From Lactococcus fujiensis JCM 16395 (GTDB lineage Bacteria > Bacillota > Bacilli > Lactobacillales > Streptococcaceae), in assembly GCF_002441655.1 (NCBI RefSeq), contig NZ_JXJU01000003.1:62001-126000 (forward strand): a stretch of DNA of 64,000 nucleotides. Reading direction: 5' to 3'. Positions within the stretch are counted from its first letter, which is position 1; each line of letters starts with the position of its first letter. Both the position numbers and the translations under genes were made by a program. A model generated the notes under the pieces. That model was not told where the DNA came from. It did no database searches and saw nothing but the letters and a program-made list of their open reading frames with translations. Positions 17,100-25,942 of the stretch are shown here, one piece after another.

Positions 17100-18839
17100 A
17101 TGATTTTCAAATCAATCTTGAAACATAAGTGGATTGCAATTTTTTCTGTCCTCTCGACGGTTTTATACGCGGCAGTGCAGCTCTACCAACCTCAGATTAT
17201 GAAAGATATCATGACAGTTATGTCATCAACGACATATACCCGCCATCAGATGTCTGACAAAATTCAAGGCTATGGCATTGAGTTGTTGATTGTTGCTGCG
17301 ATTGGGATTTTGGGAGCAATTGCGAGTACACTCAGTGCAGCACGGATCGCACAAGAAATCGGTGCTGACGTACGTGAGGCCACGTACAAAAAAATAAACA
17401 CTTTTTCTTATGAAAATGTTGAAAAATTCAACGCAGGTAACCTCGTAGTTCGAATGACAAACGACGTTACACAAGTTCAAAACTTGATGATGATGGTTTT
17501 TCAAATTCTAATGCGGATTCCCGTTTTATTGATAGGTGCGATTGTGCTATCAGTAACGACTATGCCTAGACTTTGGTGGATAACTGTCCTCTTGATTGTT
17601 CTTATAGTCTTAGTTACAGCGGTCATAATGAGTCGTATGGGTCCCCATTTCATGGCTTTCCAAAAACTAACTGACCGTATCAATGCGATTGCTAAGCAAA
17701 ACTTACGTGGTGCTCGCGTTGTTAAATCGTTCGTTCAGGAACAAGAACAAATCGATGAATTTGATAAAACCTCAGATGAATTGTATGACCACAACTGGGC
17801 TGTTGGGAAACTTTTCTCAGCAATGATTCCATTGTTTACGGTTATTGCACAAGGTGCTATTTGGTTGGCGATCTACTTCGTTTCAACATTTGTTACGGAT
17901 TCTGTGACCGTTGCTCAAGATAGTATCGGTGGTATTGCAACATTCATGACTTATATGGGGATGATTATGTTTGCGATTATCATGGGCGGAATGATTTCAA
18001 TGTTTGCTTCTCGTGGAATGGTCTCAATTAAACGTATCAACGAAGTATTGAACACTGAACCTGCGATGGCTTTCAATGAAAGTGCAGGAGAAGAAACCAT
18101 TGACGGATCAGTTAAATTTGACCACGTTTCATTTAACTATCCAAATGATTCAGAACCAACATTAAAAGATATCAGCTTTGAAATAAAACCTGGACAGATG
18201 GTAGGGGTTGTTGGTGCCACAGGTGCCGGTAAATCAACTTTGGCTCAATTAATTCCTCGTTTATTTGACCCAACTGAAGGAACAGTTTGGGTTGGTGGCA
18301 AAGATTTGAAGACCCTCAGCCGAGCAACATTGAAGAAAAATATTTCGATTGTTCTCCAAAAAGCGATTCTTTTCTCTGGTACAATCGCTGGAAATATCAA
18401 GCAAGGGAAAGCTGATGCGACAGAAGAAGAAATGACTCGCGCCGCACGGATTGCTCAAGCTGCAGAATTTATTGAAACAAAAGACGGCCAATACCAAGCC
18501 AATGTTGAAGAACGTGGGAATAATTTCTCAGGTGGTCAAAAACAAAGAATGTCAATTACTCGTGGTGTTGTTAAAAATCCAAAGATTTTGATTTTAGATG
18601 ACTCAACTTCAGCCTTGGATGCTAAATCTGAAAAATTAGTCCAAGAAGCATTGGATAAAGATTTGAAAGAAACTACTACGATTATTATTGCACAGAAAAT
18701 TTCTTCAGTTGTTCACGCCGATAATATTTTGGTAATGGATCAAGGCCGACTAGTAGGTCAAGGAACACACCAAGAGTTGGTTGCAACGAATAAGTTTTAT
18801 CAAGAAATTTATGATACACAGAAAGCACAGGAGGATTAA
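17100..18839 (+). CDS. lmrC: Heterodimeric multidrug ABC exporter subunit LmrC
   Basis: LmrC pairs with LmrD to pump drugs and bile acids out of lactococci. The 579-aa half-transporter has six membrane segments to about residue 300, then an ATPase domain: Walker A GATGAGKST, signature NFSGGQKQR, Walker B ILILDDSTS. The usual catalytic Glu after Walker B is Asp501, and the switch His is Gln532 (IIAQKIS), so its own composite site is degenerate, as described for LmrC. AGAAAGGA precedes the ATG. lmrD starts 3 nt after the stop. No lmrR-like gene sits directly upstream; a CDF gene does. Confidence 0.92.
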   Translation: MIFKSILKHKWIAIFSVLSTVLYAAVQLYQPQIMKDIMTVMSSTTYTRHQMSDKIQGYGIELLIVAAIGILGAIASTLSAARIAQEIGADVREATYKKINTFSYENVEKFNAGNLVVRMTNDVTQVQNLMMMVFQILMRIPVLLIGAIVLSVTTMPRLWWITVLLIVLIVLVTAVIMSRMGPHFMAFQKLTDRINAIAKQNLRGARVVKSFVQEQEQIDEFDKTSDELYDHNWAVGKLFSAMIPLFTVIAQGAIWLAIYFVSTFVTDSVTVAQDSIGGIATFMTYMGMIMFAIIMGGMISMFASRGMVSIKRINEVLNTEPAMAFNESAGEETIDGSVKFDHVSFNYPNDSEPTLKDISFEIKPGQMVGVVGATGAGKSTLAQLIPRLFDPTEGTVWVGGKDLKTLSRATLKKNISIVLQKAILFSGTIAGNIKQGKADATEEEMTRAARIAQAAEFIETKDGQYQANVEERGNNFSGGQKQRMSITRGVVKNPKILILDDSTSALDAKSEKLVQEALDKDLKETTTIIIAQKISSVVHADNILVMDQGRLVGQGTHQELVATNKFYQEIYDTQKAQED

Positions 18840-18842
18840 GAC

Positions 18843-20843
18843 ATGGAATCTAAAAAAACACCAAAGAAAATGTCTGATACTGCGCGTGCAATTCGCTTTT
18901 TCTATCTGTATTTAAAACGTTATAAACTCCAATTTTTTGTCATTATGATCTTTATCGTATTGGCAACATGGTTACAAGTGATTGCACCTTCACTTTTGGG
19001 GGATGCGATTACTAATATTGCGACGTATGTTCGAGATTATTTCACTCACAAAGGTGCTACTGGCATGAGTAAGCTTTTGGAAGGTTTCCAACCAATGATT
19101 AGTCAGGCCAATTTATCCGGTTCAACTAAGTTTGGTGATATTTTCCAAATGGCCCATCAAACGGCAAGTTCTTTGCATCTTTCAGGAAGTGAATTTAATC
19201 AAATTTCTGGAATGACAATTGACCAAGTTAAGACAATTGCCCTTTCTAAACCAGCTAGTCTCGGCACATTCATGAACGGAATGTGGCAACTTCTTGCTGT
19301 TTACGTAGCTACGGGGCTTTCAATGTTAATTTATACATTGCTCTTTAGCCGAATTGTGGCACATTCAACGAATCGCATGCGTAAAGGATTATTTGGAAAA
19401 CTTGAACGTTTAACAATTTCATATTTTGACCGTCATCAAGATGGTGATATCCTTGCCCGTTTTACATCAGACTTGGATAACATTCAAAATACATTGAATC
19501 AGGCCCTCGTTTCGGTTATTTCAAATGCAGCCGTCTTTGTTGGAGTCATTATTCAAATGTTCAATAAAGATGTGAATTTTGCTTGGCTGACTGTTGCCGT
19601 TTCACCTTTGGCAATTATTTCCGCGGTGATTATTATTCGTCAATCGAAAAAAGCAACAGATTTGCAACAAGAAGAGGTTTCGCAATTAAATGCATATATG
19701 GACGAGAAAATTTCTGGTCAAAAAGCAATTATTGTGGAAGGTTTACAGGAAGATTCTATCAACGGTTTCTTGGAGCACAATGAGAAAGTTAAGAAACGTA
19801 CTTTTGCTGCCCAAGCTTGGTCAGGAATGATTTTCCCATTAATGAATGGTTTCCAGCTCTTAAGTATTGCAATTGTTATTTTTGGGGGAACGGCTTATGT
19901 CTTAAATGACAATAAGATGTCACTTACAGTCGGTCTCGGACTTCTAGTTGCTTTTGTTCAATATGTTCAAAGTTACTACAACCCAATCATGCAAATTTCA
20001 TCAAACTTCGGTCAACTTCAACTTGCAATTACAGGGGCTACAAGACTTAATGTTATGTTTGATGAACCCGAAGAAGTTCGTCCTGAGAATGGAAAACAAC
20101 TAGATAAAATCAGAAATGATGTTCGAATTCAAAATCTTGATTTTGAATATTTGCCAGGAAAACCAGTCCTCAAAAATGTCAATATTGATGTTAAAAAAGG
20201 GCAAATGGTTGCTCTCGTTGGACCAACTGGTTCAGGTAAGACAACTGTGATGAATTTGATGAACCGTTTCTACGATGTTAATAGTGGTTCAATAAAATTT
20301 GATGGGACGGATATTCGTGCGTTTGATTTAGATAGTCTACGATCACGAGTGGGTATTGTCTTGCAAGAATCAGTTCTCTTTGATGGAACAATTGCTGACA
20401 ACATCAAATTTGGTAAGCCAGATGCTACAATGGATGAAATTATAACTGTTGCCAAAATAACGCACATTCATGAATTCATTGATTCTTTGCCGAACAAATA
20501 TGAAACGCATGTCACGGATGATGAATCAGTATTCTCTGTTGGTCAAAAACAACAAATTTCAATTGCTCGGACAATTTTGACCAACCCAGAACTTTTGATT
20601 TTGGACGAGGCAACTTCAAACGTTGATACTGTTACAGAACAACAAATTCAATGGGCAATGGAGGCTGCCATTGCTGGCAGAACAAGCTTTGTTATTGCTC
20701 ACCGATTAAAAACAATTCTAAATGCTGATAAGATTGTTGTCCTCAAAGATGGCGAAGTCATCGAGGAAGGAACTCACCACGATCTGGTTGCTCAAAACGG
20801 CTTCTATGCGGAGCTTTACCACAACCAATTCGTATTTGAATAA
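18843..20843 (+). CDS. lmrD: Heterodimeric multidrug ABC exporter subunit LmrD
   Basis: The 666-aa half-transporter is longer than LmrC owing to an extracellular insertion of about 90 residues between TM1 and TM2 (roughly residues 60-145), typical of LmrD-type subunits. The ATPase domain has Walker [10 protein letters not shown], Walker [10 protein letters not shown] with catalytic Glu589, and an intact switch His (FVIAHRL). The signature is altered to FSVGQKQQ instead of LSGGQ. The pair thus has one good site (LmrC signature with LmrD Walker motifs) and one dead site. AGGAGG precedes the ATG, giving tight coupling with lmrC. Confidence 0.92.
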   Translation: MESKKTPKKMSDTARAIRFFYLYLKRYKLQFFVIMIFIVLATWLQVIAPSLLGDAITNIATYVRDYFTHKGATGMSKLLEGFQPMISQANLSGSTKFGDIFQMAHQTASSLHLSGSEFNQISGMTIDQVKTIALSKPASLGTFMNGMWQLLAVYVATGLSMLIYTLLFSRIVAHSTNRMRKGLFGKLERLTISYFDRHQDGDILARFTSDLDNIQNTLNQALVSVISNAAVFVGVIIQMFNKDVNFAWLTVAVSPLAIISAVIIIRQSKKATDLQQEEVSQLNAYMDEKISGQKAIIVEGLQEDSINGFLEHNEKVKKRTFAAQAWSGMIFPLMNGFQLLSIAIVIFGGTAYVLNDNKMSLTVGLGLLVAFVQYVQSYYNPIMQISSNFGQLQLAITGATRLNVMFDEPEEVRPENGKQLDKIRNDVRIQNLDFEYLPGKPVLKNVNIDVKKGQMVALVGPTGSGKTTVMNLMNRFYDVNSGSIKFDGTDIRAFDLDSLRSRVGIVLQESVLFDGTIADNIKFGKPDATMDEIITVAKITHIHEFIDSLPNKYETHVTDDESVFSVGQKQQISIARTILTNPELLILDEATSNVDTVTEQQIQWAMEAAIAGRTSFVIAHRLKTILNADKIVVLKDGEVIEEGTHHDLVAQNGFYAELYHNQFVFE

Positions 20844-20844
20844 A

Positions 20845-20872
20845 TAAAAAGGGCGCCTTAGCGTCTTTTTTT
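20845..20872 (+). terminator. Terminator of lmrCD
   Basis: AAAAAGGGCGC-CTTA-GCGTCTTTTT stem with two G-U pairs and a T tract. Confidence 0.82.
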
Positions 20873-21095
20873 ATTCAAAGAAATTTTCTCTATTTTGAGA
20901 AGACCTTCTTGATTCAATTAACCAGTTCCTTTCAGCATGTACCGTAATTTGTTCTGATGTAAGAAAGAAATTTTGGAAATATCAATCGTGTGGTCAACTT
21001 GAATTTTTATTTTGCGACAGCAGAAAAAGAGACTGAGGAGATCTAATTGTTTCTTTTCAATCCATTTCTCTAAGATTATTTCAATTTAATGAACA
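20871..21095 (-). pseudogene. Probable gene remnant with frameshift, family not recognised
   Basis: On the minus strand an open frame without start codon reads EKWIEKKQLDLLSLFF, then KIQVDHTIDISKISFL. A +1-type shift near 20965 joins it to TSEQITVHAERNWLIESR, ending ENFFE and a stop at 20871-20873. The composition is protein-like in both parts, and the stop abuts the lmrD terminator as a convergent gene would. There is an upstream in-frame stop and no ATG or ribosome site, so it looks like the decayed 3' end of a gene. I do not recognise it. The rest of the 354-bp gap (21096-21197) holds the murA promoter (TAAAAT near 21139). Confidence 0.35.
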
Positions 21096-21197
21096 TCCTA
21101 ACCAATTACGTTAGCTAGGAAAATTCGTCAGAAAATGATAAAATAAAGAACGGTAAATATTACTAAAAACGAGATAAATTAGAGATAAAAATTTAAA

Positions 21198-22463
21198 ATG
21201 AGAAAAATTGTAATTAATGGTGGAAAACGTATTTCCGGAAAAGTAACTGTTTCTGGAGCTAAAAATTCAGTCGTTGCTTTGATTCCAGCAACAATTTTGG
21301 CGAACGATATTGTCACATTGGAAGGTGTTCCTGATATTTCTGATGTTACTAGTTTGGTCGAAATCATGGAAATTATGGGTGCAAAAATTGAGCGCCATAT
21401 TGCTGAGGGGATTTTGATAATTGATACACGAGATGTAAAATCAATGCCTTTGCCTTATGGCAAAATTAATTCTTTGCGTGCATCATATTATTTCAACGGA
21501 GCACTGCTGGGCCGTTTTGGTAAATCAACAGTCGGATTACCTGGAGGGTGTGATCTAGGCCCACGTCCGATTGATTTGCATATTAAAGCTTTCGAGGCTC
21601 TTGGTGCAGAAATGAGTTTTCTTGAAAGTGCGATGCATCTGGAAAGTGTTGATGCAAAACTTCACGGAACTACAATTTATATGGACATGGTTTCAGTCGG
21701 GGCAACAATTAATACAATGCTTGCTGCAAGTACAGCAGATGGGACGACAATTATTGAAAATGCTGCGCGTGAACCTGAAATCATTGATGTAGCAACACTT
21801 TTGAATAATATGGGAGCTAAGGTACGTGGTGCAGGAACGGATGTTATTCGTATCCAAGGGGCGAAAAATTTCCACGGGGCACGTCACACGGTCATTCCTG
21901 ACCGAATTGAAGCTGGCACTTATCTGGCTTTAGCGGCAGCAGTGGGAGATGGGGTCATAGTTGACAACGTTATTTATGAACACTTAGAGAGTTTTATTGC
22001 AAAACTCGAAGAAATGGGCGTCCGGATGACAATCCGTGAAGATTCGATTGAGGTTCACAAGTCGGATAACTTAAAAGCTGTGAACATTAAAACGGTACCT
22101 TATCCAGGTTTTGCAACAGATTTACAACAACCAATTACGCCACTTTTGCTCAGTACTAAAGGCCGTGGATGGATTATGGATACGATCTATGAAAAACGAA
22201 TCAATCATGTTCCAGAAATGGCACGAATGGGAGCAAAAATCTCGGTCATCAATGACAAAATCGTATATGAAGCACCTAATGAGTTAGTTGGTGCGCAGGT
22301 CAAAGCGACAGATTTACGTGCTGGAGCAGGTCTTGTTGTTGCAGGAATTATTGCCCAAGGCACAACAACAATTTCCAATATTGAATTTATTTTGAGAGGT
22401 TATGATAGTATCATCGAAAAAATGACGTCTCTCGGTGTTGATATCAAATTAGTTGAAGATTAA
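21198..22463 (+). CDS. murA2: UDP-N-acetylglucosamine 1-carboxyvinyltransferase (MurA2/MurZ type)
   Basis: MurA adds enolpyruvate to UDP-GlcNAc, the first committed step of peptidoglycan synthesis and the target of fosfomycin. The 421-aa protein is full length. The catalytic Cys118 is in [10 protein letters not shown]. The N-terminus (MRKIVINGG...[13 protein letters not shown]) and [14 protein letters not shown] resemble the second MurA copy of streptococci, MurA2/MurZ, rather than MurA1, so another murA should exist elsewhere. The ribosome site is weak (TTAGAGA). Monocistronic or loosely linked to ydbC, 133 nt downstream. Confidence 0.93.
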   Translation: MRKIVINGGKRISGKVTVSGAKNSVVALIPATILANDIVTLEGVPDISDVTSLVEIMEIMGAKIERHIAEGILIIDTRDVKSMPLPYGKINSLRASYYFNGALLGRFGKSTVGLPGGCDLGPRPIDLHIKAFEALGAEMSFLESAMHLESVDAKLHGTTIYMDMVSVGATINTMLAASTADGTTIIENAAREPEIIDVATLLNNMGAKVRGAGTDVIRIQGAKNFHGARHTVIPDRIEAGTYLALAAAVGDGVIVDNVIYEHLESFIAKLEEMGVRMTIREDSIEVHKSDNLKAVNIKTVPYPGFATDLQQPITPLLLSTKGRGWIMDTIYEKRINHVPEMARMGAKISVINDKIVYEAPNELVGAQVKATDLRAGAGLVVAGIIAQGTTTISNIEFILRGYDSIIEKMTSLGVDIKLVED

Positions 22464-22568
22464 GTGACATCTGTCCTCTTTTTACGTATTAATAAGTGTG
22501 GGAGATTTCCATAAATTGTTTGTCAAGCTGATTCTAACGAAAAGACAAGACTTAATAGATAAGTTGCT

Positions 22569-22580
22569 GTCAGTGCTGAC
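22569..22580. repeat. Dispersed 12-bp palindrome GTCAGNNCTGAC (first of 10 copies)
   Basis: Perfect copies begin at 22569, 27240, 31555, 32257, 38449, 39494, 41684, 52206, 58515 and 63909. The first, second, fifth and sixth lie in 5' leaders (ydbC, metN, ddl, proB). The others lie inside fhuB (two), murF, prfC, mutM and the YlbF-family gene, always in the frame Ser-Xaa-Leu-Thr. One-mismatch copies lie at 15433, 15757, 28214, 54984, 55737 and 57839. At roughly 37% G+C a fixed 10-base pattern is expected about 0.03 times in 64 kb, so this is a real enrichment. Its role is unknown to me. Confidence 0.8.
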
Positions 22581-22596
22581 TAAGGAAAGGATAAAA

Positions 22597-22812
22597 ATGG
22601 CGGAATTAAAATTTGAAATTGTAGAACATTTGATTACGATGTCAGAAAATCCAAAAGGCTGGACGAAGGAGCTGAATCGGGTTTCATGGAATGATGCCGA
22701 GCCCAAATACGACATTCGTCAGTGGTCACCAGACCATCTGAAAATGGGAAAAGGCATAACCTTATCGAACGAAGAATTCGGCGTTCTGCTTAAAGAATTA
22801 GGAAACAAATAA
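22597..22812 (+). CDS. ydbC: YdbC, PC4-like single-stranded DNA-binding protein
   Basis: The 71-aa protein (MAELKFEIVEHLITMSENP...) matches the YdbC/PC4 family of bacterial homologues of the eukaryotic coactivator PC4. The L. lactis member has been solved as an ssDNA-binding homodimer. Its cellular role in bacteria is not settled; transcription or repair has been suggested. The start at 22597 has GGAAAGGA upstream; an in-frame upstream start would place the GTCAGNNCTGAC palindrome (22569) inside the coding region. With the shorter start, the palindrome lies just before the ribosome binding site. Confidence 0.9.
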   Translation: MAELKFEIVEHLITMSENPKGWTKELNRVSWNDAEPKYDIRQWSPDHLKMGKGITLSNEEFGVLLKELGNK

Positions 22813-22840
22813 AAAAATCTCTCGTTAGAGAGATTTTTGT
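22811..22840. terminator. Bidirectional terminator between ydbC and the DUF3397 gene
   Basis: AAATCTCTC-GTTA-GAGAGATTT with A and T flanks. Confidence 0.88.
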
Positions 22841-22841
22841 T

Positions 22842-23198
22842 TTATCGCATAAAGATAACAATTAAGAAGCCCAAATACATTACAAATGTAATGATAAATG
22901 TGACGCGCCACCAAAGTTTTAGAAAACGACGAAAGACAAATGCTCGATAGTAAAAGACATCTAGAAGCAAAAGAACTAATGCGAGTCCAGATACAATTAA
23001 AAAATAGTACGGTAGAATACTGATTGTCACCAATTGACTTGAAAATATTTTCAAACCTAAAATCAAGAAAAGGGTATATACATCAGGGATTTTGAGTCGT
23101 CGATTGGTCAGGTGACGCAATCTGAAGAATTTAAATACAAACACAAGCGCAATAAATACCAGAATGGGGTAAAGCGCGGCAATAATCTTTGGTAGCAT
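22842..23198 (-). CDS. DUF3397 family membrane protein
   Basis: The 118-aa hydrophobic protein has four predicted membrane segments (about residues 5-24, 40-58, 62-82, 97-116) with basic loops such as FKFFRLRHLTNRRLK and YYRAFVFRRFLKLWWR. Layout and wording fit DUF3397, a small membrane family of streptococci and lactococci without known function. It is 21 nt downstream of bioY on the same strand, so probably cotranscribed with it. Confidence 0.8.
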   Translation of the reverse strand: MLPKIIAALYPILVFIALVFVFKFFRLRHLTNRRLKIPDVYTLFLILGLKIFSSQLVTISILPYYFLIVSGLALVLLLLDVFYYRAFVFRRFLKLWWRVTFIITFVMYLGFLIVIFMR

Positions 23199-23218
23199 GC
23201 TATTATTGTAGCTGTTTT

Positions 23219-23770
23219 TTAGGCTTTTGTAAAGTAGTTATTCGTGTGACTCAGGGCTCTGATAATGGCCAATCCAAAAATGGTCACAAGAATGGCTTTT
23301 CCAATTTCAACAATGATAAAAGGGGTAAATCCTAAATTCATCGCTACTGTCCATGATACATTAGAAACATACTTGAGCCAAACTGTACCAAAAAGAAGCA
23401 TCACTAAATGTCCTAAAATATTAACAGTAAAAGCTGATGTGAAGCGATAATGAACTTTTTGAAGAAGCCATGAAATTAATGTCCCGCCAATTAAAAATCC
23501 CACAAGATAGCCTCCCGTTGGGCTGACTAAGGTGATGATACCCGAAGTTCCACCAGCAAAAACAGGGATTCCCATGCAGCCCATAATAAGGTAGAGCAAA
23601 ACGGCAAAAAAAGTCTCTCTTGCTTTCAAGACGGTGGCAATTAAACCAATTACTAAGGTTTGCAAGGTAATGGGAACGGGACCAAGGGGCAATGTAAATG
23701 GGGATAAGACAGCAATAATTGCTGCACTGATGGCAATCAAGGTTAGTGAATAAAGTTTATTGTTTTTCAT
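23219..23770 (-). CDS. bioY: BioY, biotin ECF transporter substrate-binding subunit
   Basis: BioY is the membrane S-component that binds biotin and works with the shared EcfAA'T module, encoded elsewhere. The 183-aa product has six membrane segments. The family motif LPLGPVPITLQTL is near residue 26, and GTSGIITLVSPTGGYLVGFL near residue 80-98, the conserved BioY region. It starts 44 nt downstream of a good promoter carrying a dyad. DUF3397 follows on the same strand. Confidence 0.94.
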   Translation of the reverse strand: MKNNKLYSLTLIAISAAIIAVLSPFTLPLGPVPITLQTLVIGLIATVLKARETFFAVLLYLIMGCMGIPVFAGGTSGIITLVSPTGGYLVGFLIGGTLISWLLQKVHYRFTSAFTVNILGHLVMLLFGTVWLKYVSNVSWTVAMNLGFTPFIIVEIGKAILVTIFGLAIIRALSHTNNYFTKA

Positions 23771-23793
23771 TTGATAATTCCTTTTTTATTAGA

Positions 23794-23834
23794 TGTGTAA
23801 AACTAATTATACACAAAAGAAGAAAAACTTACAA
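23794..23834 (-). promoter_or_regulatory. bioY promoter with overlapping dyad operator
   Basis: On the minus strand TTGTAA (23834-23829), 17-bp spacer and TATAAT (23811-23806). A dyad TGTGTA-N10-TACACA (23794-23815) covers the -10 box and the start site, the position of a repressor operator. BirA-type control of biotin uptake is the obvious candidate, although the half-sites do not match a consensus I can vouch for. Confidence 0.65.
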
Positions 23835-23845
23835 AAATTTGTAAA

Positions 23846-24325
23846 TTATTTCTCTCTCAATTCGGCAAAATCAGCATGGACAAAGTCAGCAAGTGTTTGA
23901 GCATTAATTTTAATACTACGACCTAATTCGCCAGCAGAACAAATAATCCAGTCCTGTTCAAGTGCGATATTATCTATGAAGATGGGAAACTTTTTATTTT
24001 GCCAGATACCAACTGGATTGTTAGCACCATGAATATAGCCAGTTGTTTTCTGCAAATCTTTTTGCGGAATCATGGAAACTTTTTTATTTCCGGAGACACG
24101 GGCCAATTTTTTTTCAGAGAGGTGTTCTGTTAAGGGGAGGATTCCTATTACTGGTCCAGTTTTATCGCCAATGAGCGCCAACGTTTTATAAATATCGCTT
24201 CGGTTGACACCTTCAGGCAGTGTATTCTCCTCAAGCGCATTGATGGAAAGTCCTTCATGCTCAATTTTTGCTTTATCTAAAATTTGTTCAACTAAGGTTT
24301 TCTTTAACTTATGTTTTTTTGACAT
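23846..24325 (-). CDS. YbaK/EbsC-type aminoacyl-tRNA deacylase
   Basis: The 159-aa product belongs to the YbaK/ProX superfamily that hydrolyses mischarged Cys-tRNA(Pro) or related species. It has KKTLVEQILDKAKI at the start, VIGILPLTEHLSEKKLARVSG in the middle, and the conserved GYIHGANNPVGIW loop. The start at 24325 agrees with related proteins. No Shine-Dalgarno exists: TATAAT ends 6 nt before the ATG, so the mRNA is likely leaderless. An in-frame ATG 18 nt upstream would fall upstream of the transcript start. Confidence 0.88.
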   Translation of the reverse strand: MSKKHKLKKTLVEQILDKAKIEHEGLSINALEENTLPEGVNRSDIYKTLALIGDKTGPVIGILPLTEHLSEKKLARVSGNKKVSMIPQKDLQKTTGYIHGANNPVGIWQNKKFPIFIDNIALEQDWIICSAGELGRSIKINAQTLADFVHADFAELREK

Positions 24326-24351
24326 GATTTTATTATAAGTCATTTTATAAA

Positions 24352-24380
24352 AAAAATCTGCTGTTTGAGCAGATTTTTGT
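24352..24380 (-). terminator. Terminator of thiT
   Basis: AATCTGCT-CAAAC-AGCAGATT on the minus strand with T tracts on both sides. Confidence 0.85.
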
Positions 24381-24381
24381 T

Positions 24382-24915
24382 TTATTTTGCAATAAATAGT
24401 TTGGGTGCGGCTTTATAAAGAATGCCTAATATAATCAGTGCTGCAATGGCTGTGATGAGACCAGAAATACCTTGTGTCACAAGTGAATAAAGCCATACTG
24501 ACCATCCTTTCCAAGCATATTGTCCCCAAAAGACAATCCCGGCAATGAAATGGAAGAAATATTTCACAAAAACACCTAATAGAGTTGCACAAACTACGAT
24601 TCGGAACTTATTAGAAGATTTGGTGTTAAAAAGACCTGCAAGACCTAGTGAAATTGGCGCGATGATATATTCGAGGAAACCTTGTGCAAAACTAAGTGGC
24701 GTTACTTCTCCAAGAACAATGGCTAAAAGCCCATAAAGCAGTCCAGCAATTAGTCCCCAAATGAGTCCGCGGCGGATAGCAAGCAGTAGTAATGGAATTA
24801 CCGTGAGCTCTAAATAGAATGTTTGAGCGTAGTTAATTGAAAAGAGGCTCAAAATGAGGGCGAGTGCCACAAAAATAGCTGTTTCTGCAAGTGGCAAAAC
24901 TTTTGATTGAGACAT
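24382..24915 (-). CDS. thiT: ThiT, thiamine ECF transporter substrate-binding subunit
   Basis: ThiT binds thiamine in the membrane and uses the shared Ecf module for uptake. The 177-aa protein has six membrane segments and the family pattern AETAIFVALALILSLF, then the aromatic-rich FAQGFLEYIIAPISLGLAGLF region that forms the thiamine site. WGQYAWKGWSVWLYSLVTQG follows. The start at 24915 has AAGGAG 7 nt upstream. The gene is preceded by a TPP riboswitch, which independently supports the thiamine assignment. Confidence 0.94.
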   Translation of the reverse strand: MSQSKVLPLAETAIFVALALILSLFSINYAQTFYLELTVIPLLLLAIRRGLIWGLIAGLLYGLLAIVLGEVTPLSFAQGFLEYIIAPISLGLAGLFNTKSSNKFRIVVCATLLGVFVKYFFHFIAGIVFWGQYAWKGWSVWLYSLVTQGISGLITAIAALIILGILYKAAPKLFIAK

Positions 24916-24922
24916 AAAAAAA

Positions 24923-24942
24923 CTCCTTGTATACACAAAGAG
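24923..24942 (-). promoter_or_regulatory. Shine-Dalgarno-sequestering hairpin of the thiT riboswitch
   Basis: CTCTTTGT-GTAT-ACAAGGAG (minus strand) is an 8-bp hairpin with one G-U pair whose 3' arm contains the AAGGAG ribosome site of thiT. No T run follows, so the switch should act on translation. Confidence 0.72.
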
Positions 24943-24954
24943 GGTTAAAGAGAG

Positions 24955-25045
24955 TGCTGGAATTCAGCTACACATTCCTACGCGAGCATTACCTCGATCA
25001 GGTCAGATGGTTTTTCTCACTCGCTTTTGCGAGACCCATTGTGCA
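24955..25045 (-). promoter_or_regulatory. TPP riboswitch (thi box)
   Basis: Read on the minus strand, the leader has the thi-box core: a TGAGA-type element after a GTCTCGC/GCGAG hairpin, then ACCTGATC, GGTAATGC and GCGTAGGAA in the standard order and spacing. It lies upstream of thiT and turns off thiamine uptake when TPP is bound. A GCTG/CAGC hairpin and the SD-sequestering hairpin lie between the aptamer and the start codon. Confidence 0.95.
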
Positions 25046-25170
25046 AATTTAATTTACTTATATAGTTTATCATATTTCGGGAGAAAATAAAATAATTAAA
25101 ATGAACAATAATATACTCTATTGACTACATTCCCGGCTTGATATATAATTAACCCAGTTGGAGGCACATT

Positions 25171-25854
25171 ATGAAAAATTCGGAATTAAAAAAGGAAGCG
25201 AAAATGGTGCTTTATCGGGATGGAGCGGGTAAAGCAATCAGTTTGTTCATTATCCCCATTGTTTTTCTTATCTTAACAATGGCTGGCACTATAATGACTG
25301 ATGTTCAACAAGTTACAACAAGACTGGCTGATGGCTCAAGTAATTCGACAGGGGGAAACGGGTTTAGCATTATTGTTGTGATTCTAAGTATCTTTATAGC
25401 GCTTGTTTCTGTTTCATGCATTTTTAGCCTGATTCAAATGTTCAGAGACACAAAGCGAATCATCAATGCAAAAAGTGATATGTTTCAAGTCTTTAGAAAA
25501 GATGTGATTTTCAAGGTATTGTTTTTATACCTTTGGGTCTGGCTTTTTACGAGTTTATGGACGATTTTGTTTGTTATTCCTGGCTTGATTAAGAGCTTAA
25601 GTTATTCACAATCCTTGATGATTTTATTTGACAAAATCGAAGACGGCACTTATACGAACTCGCGGGATATTATCACGGAAAGTCGCCAATTGATGAAAGG
25701 CTGGAAAAATAAATATTTTTATATGCTTTTAAGCTTTGTTGGTTGGTGGATTTTGGTAGAGTTAAGTTTTGGGCTTGTAGGAATCTATGTTATTCCGTTC
25801 ATGTCAGCTACCAATGTTGCATTTTACGAGCATTTAAGGATTGGGACCTTATAA
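25171..25854 (+). CDS. DUF975 family membrane protein
   Basis: The 227-aa protein has an N-terminal soluble segment (MKNSELKKEAKMVLYRDGAGKA, residues 1-22, broken here as two motifs MKNSELKKEAK and VLYRDGAGKA). Four to six membrane segments follow. The family-typical features are FVIPGLIKSLSYSQ and DIITESRQLMKGWKNKYF, seen in DUF975 proteins across Firmicutes. Function unknown. GGAGGC precedes the ATG, and TATAAT near 25143 with TTGACT upstream forms the promoter. Monocistronic. Confidence 0.85.
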   Translation: MKNSELKKEAKMVLYRDGAGKAISLFIIPIVFLILTMAGTIMTDVQQVTTRLADGSSNSTGGNGFSIIVVILSIFIALVSVSCIFSLIQMFRDTKRIINAKSDMFQVFRKDVIFKVLFLYLWVWLFTSLWTILFVIPGLIKSLSYSQSLMILFDKIEDGTYTNSRDIITESRQLMKGWKNKYFYMLLSFVGWWILVELSFGLVGIYVIPFMSATNVAFYEHLRIGTL

Positions 25855-25942
25855 TTGTCAATTAAGATTCACTTAAAAATTTTTTAAGGCAACATAAAAA
25901 AATGATAAGTTCAAAGTGAAGATGTTTTGATAGAATAGGCAT

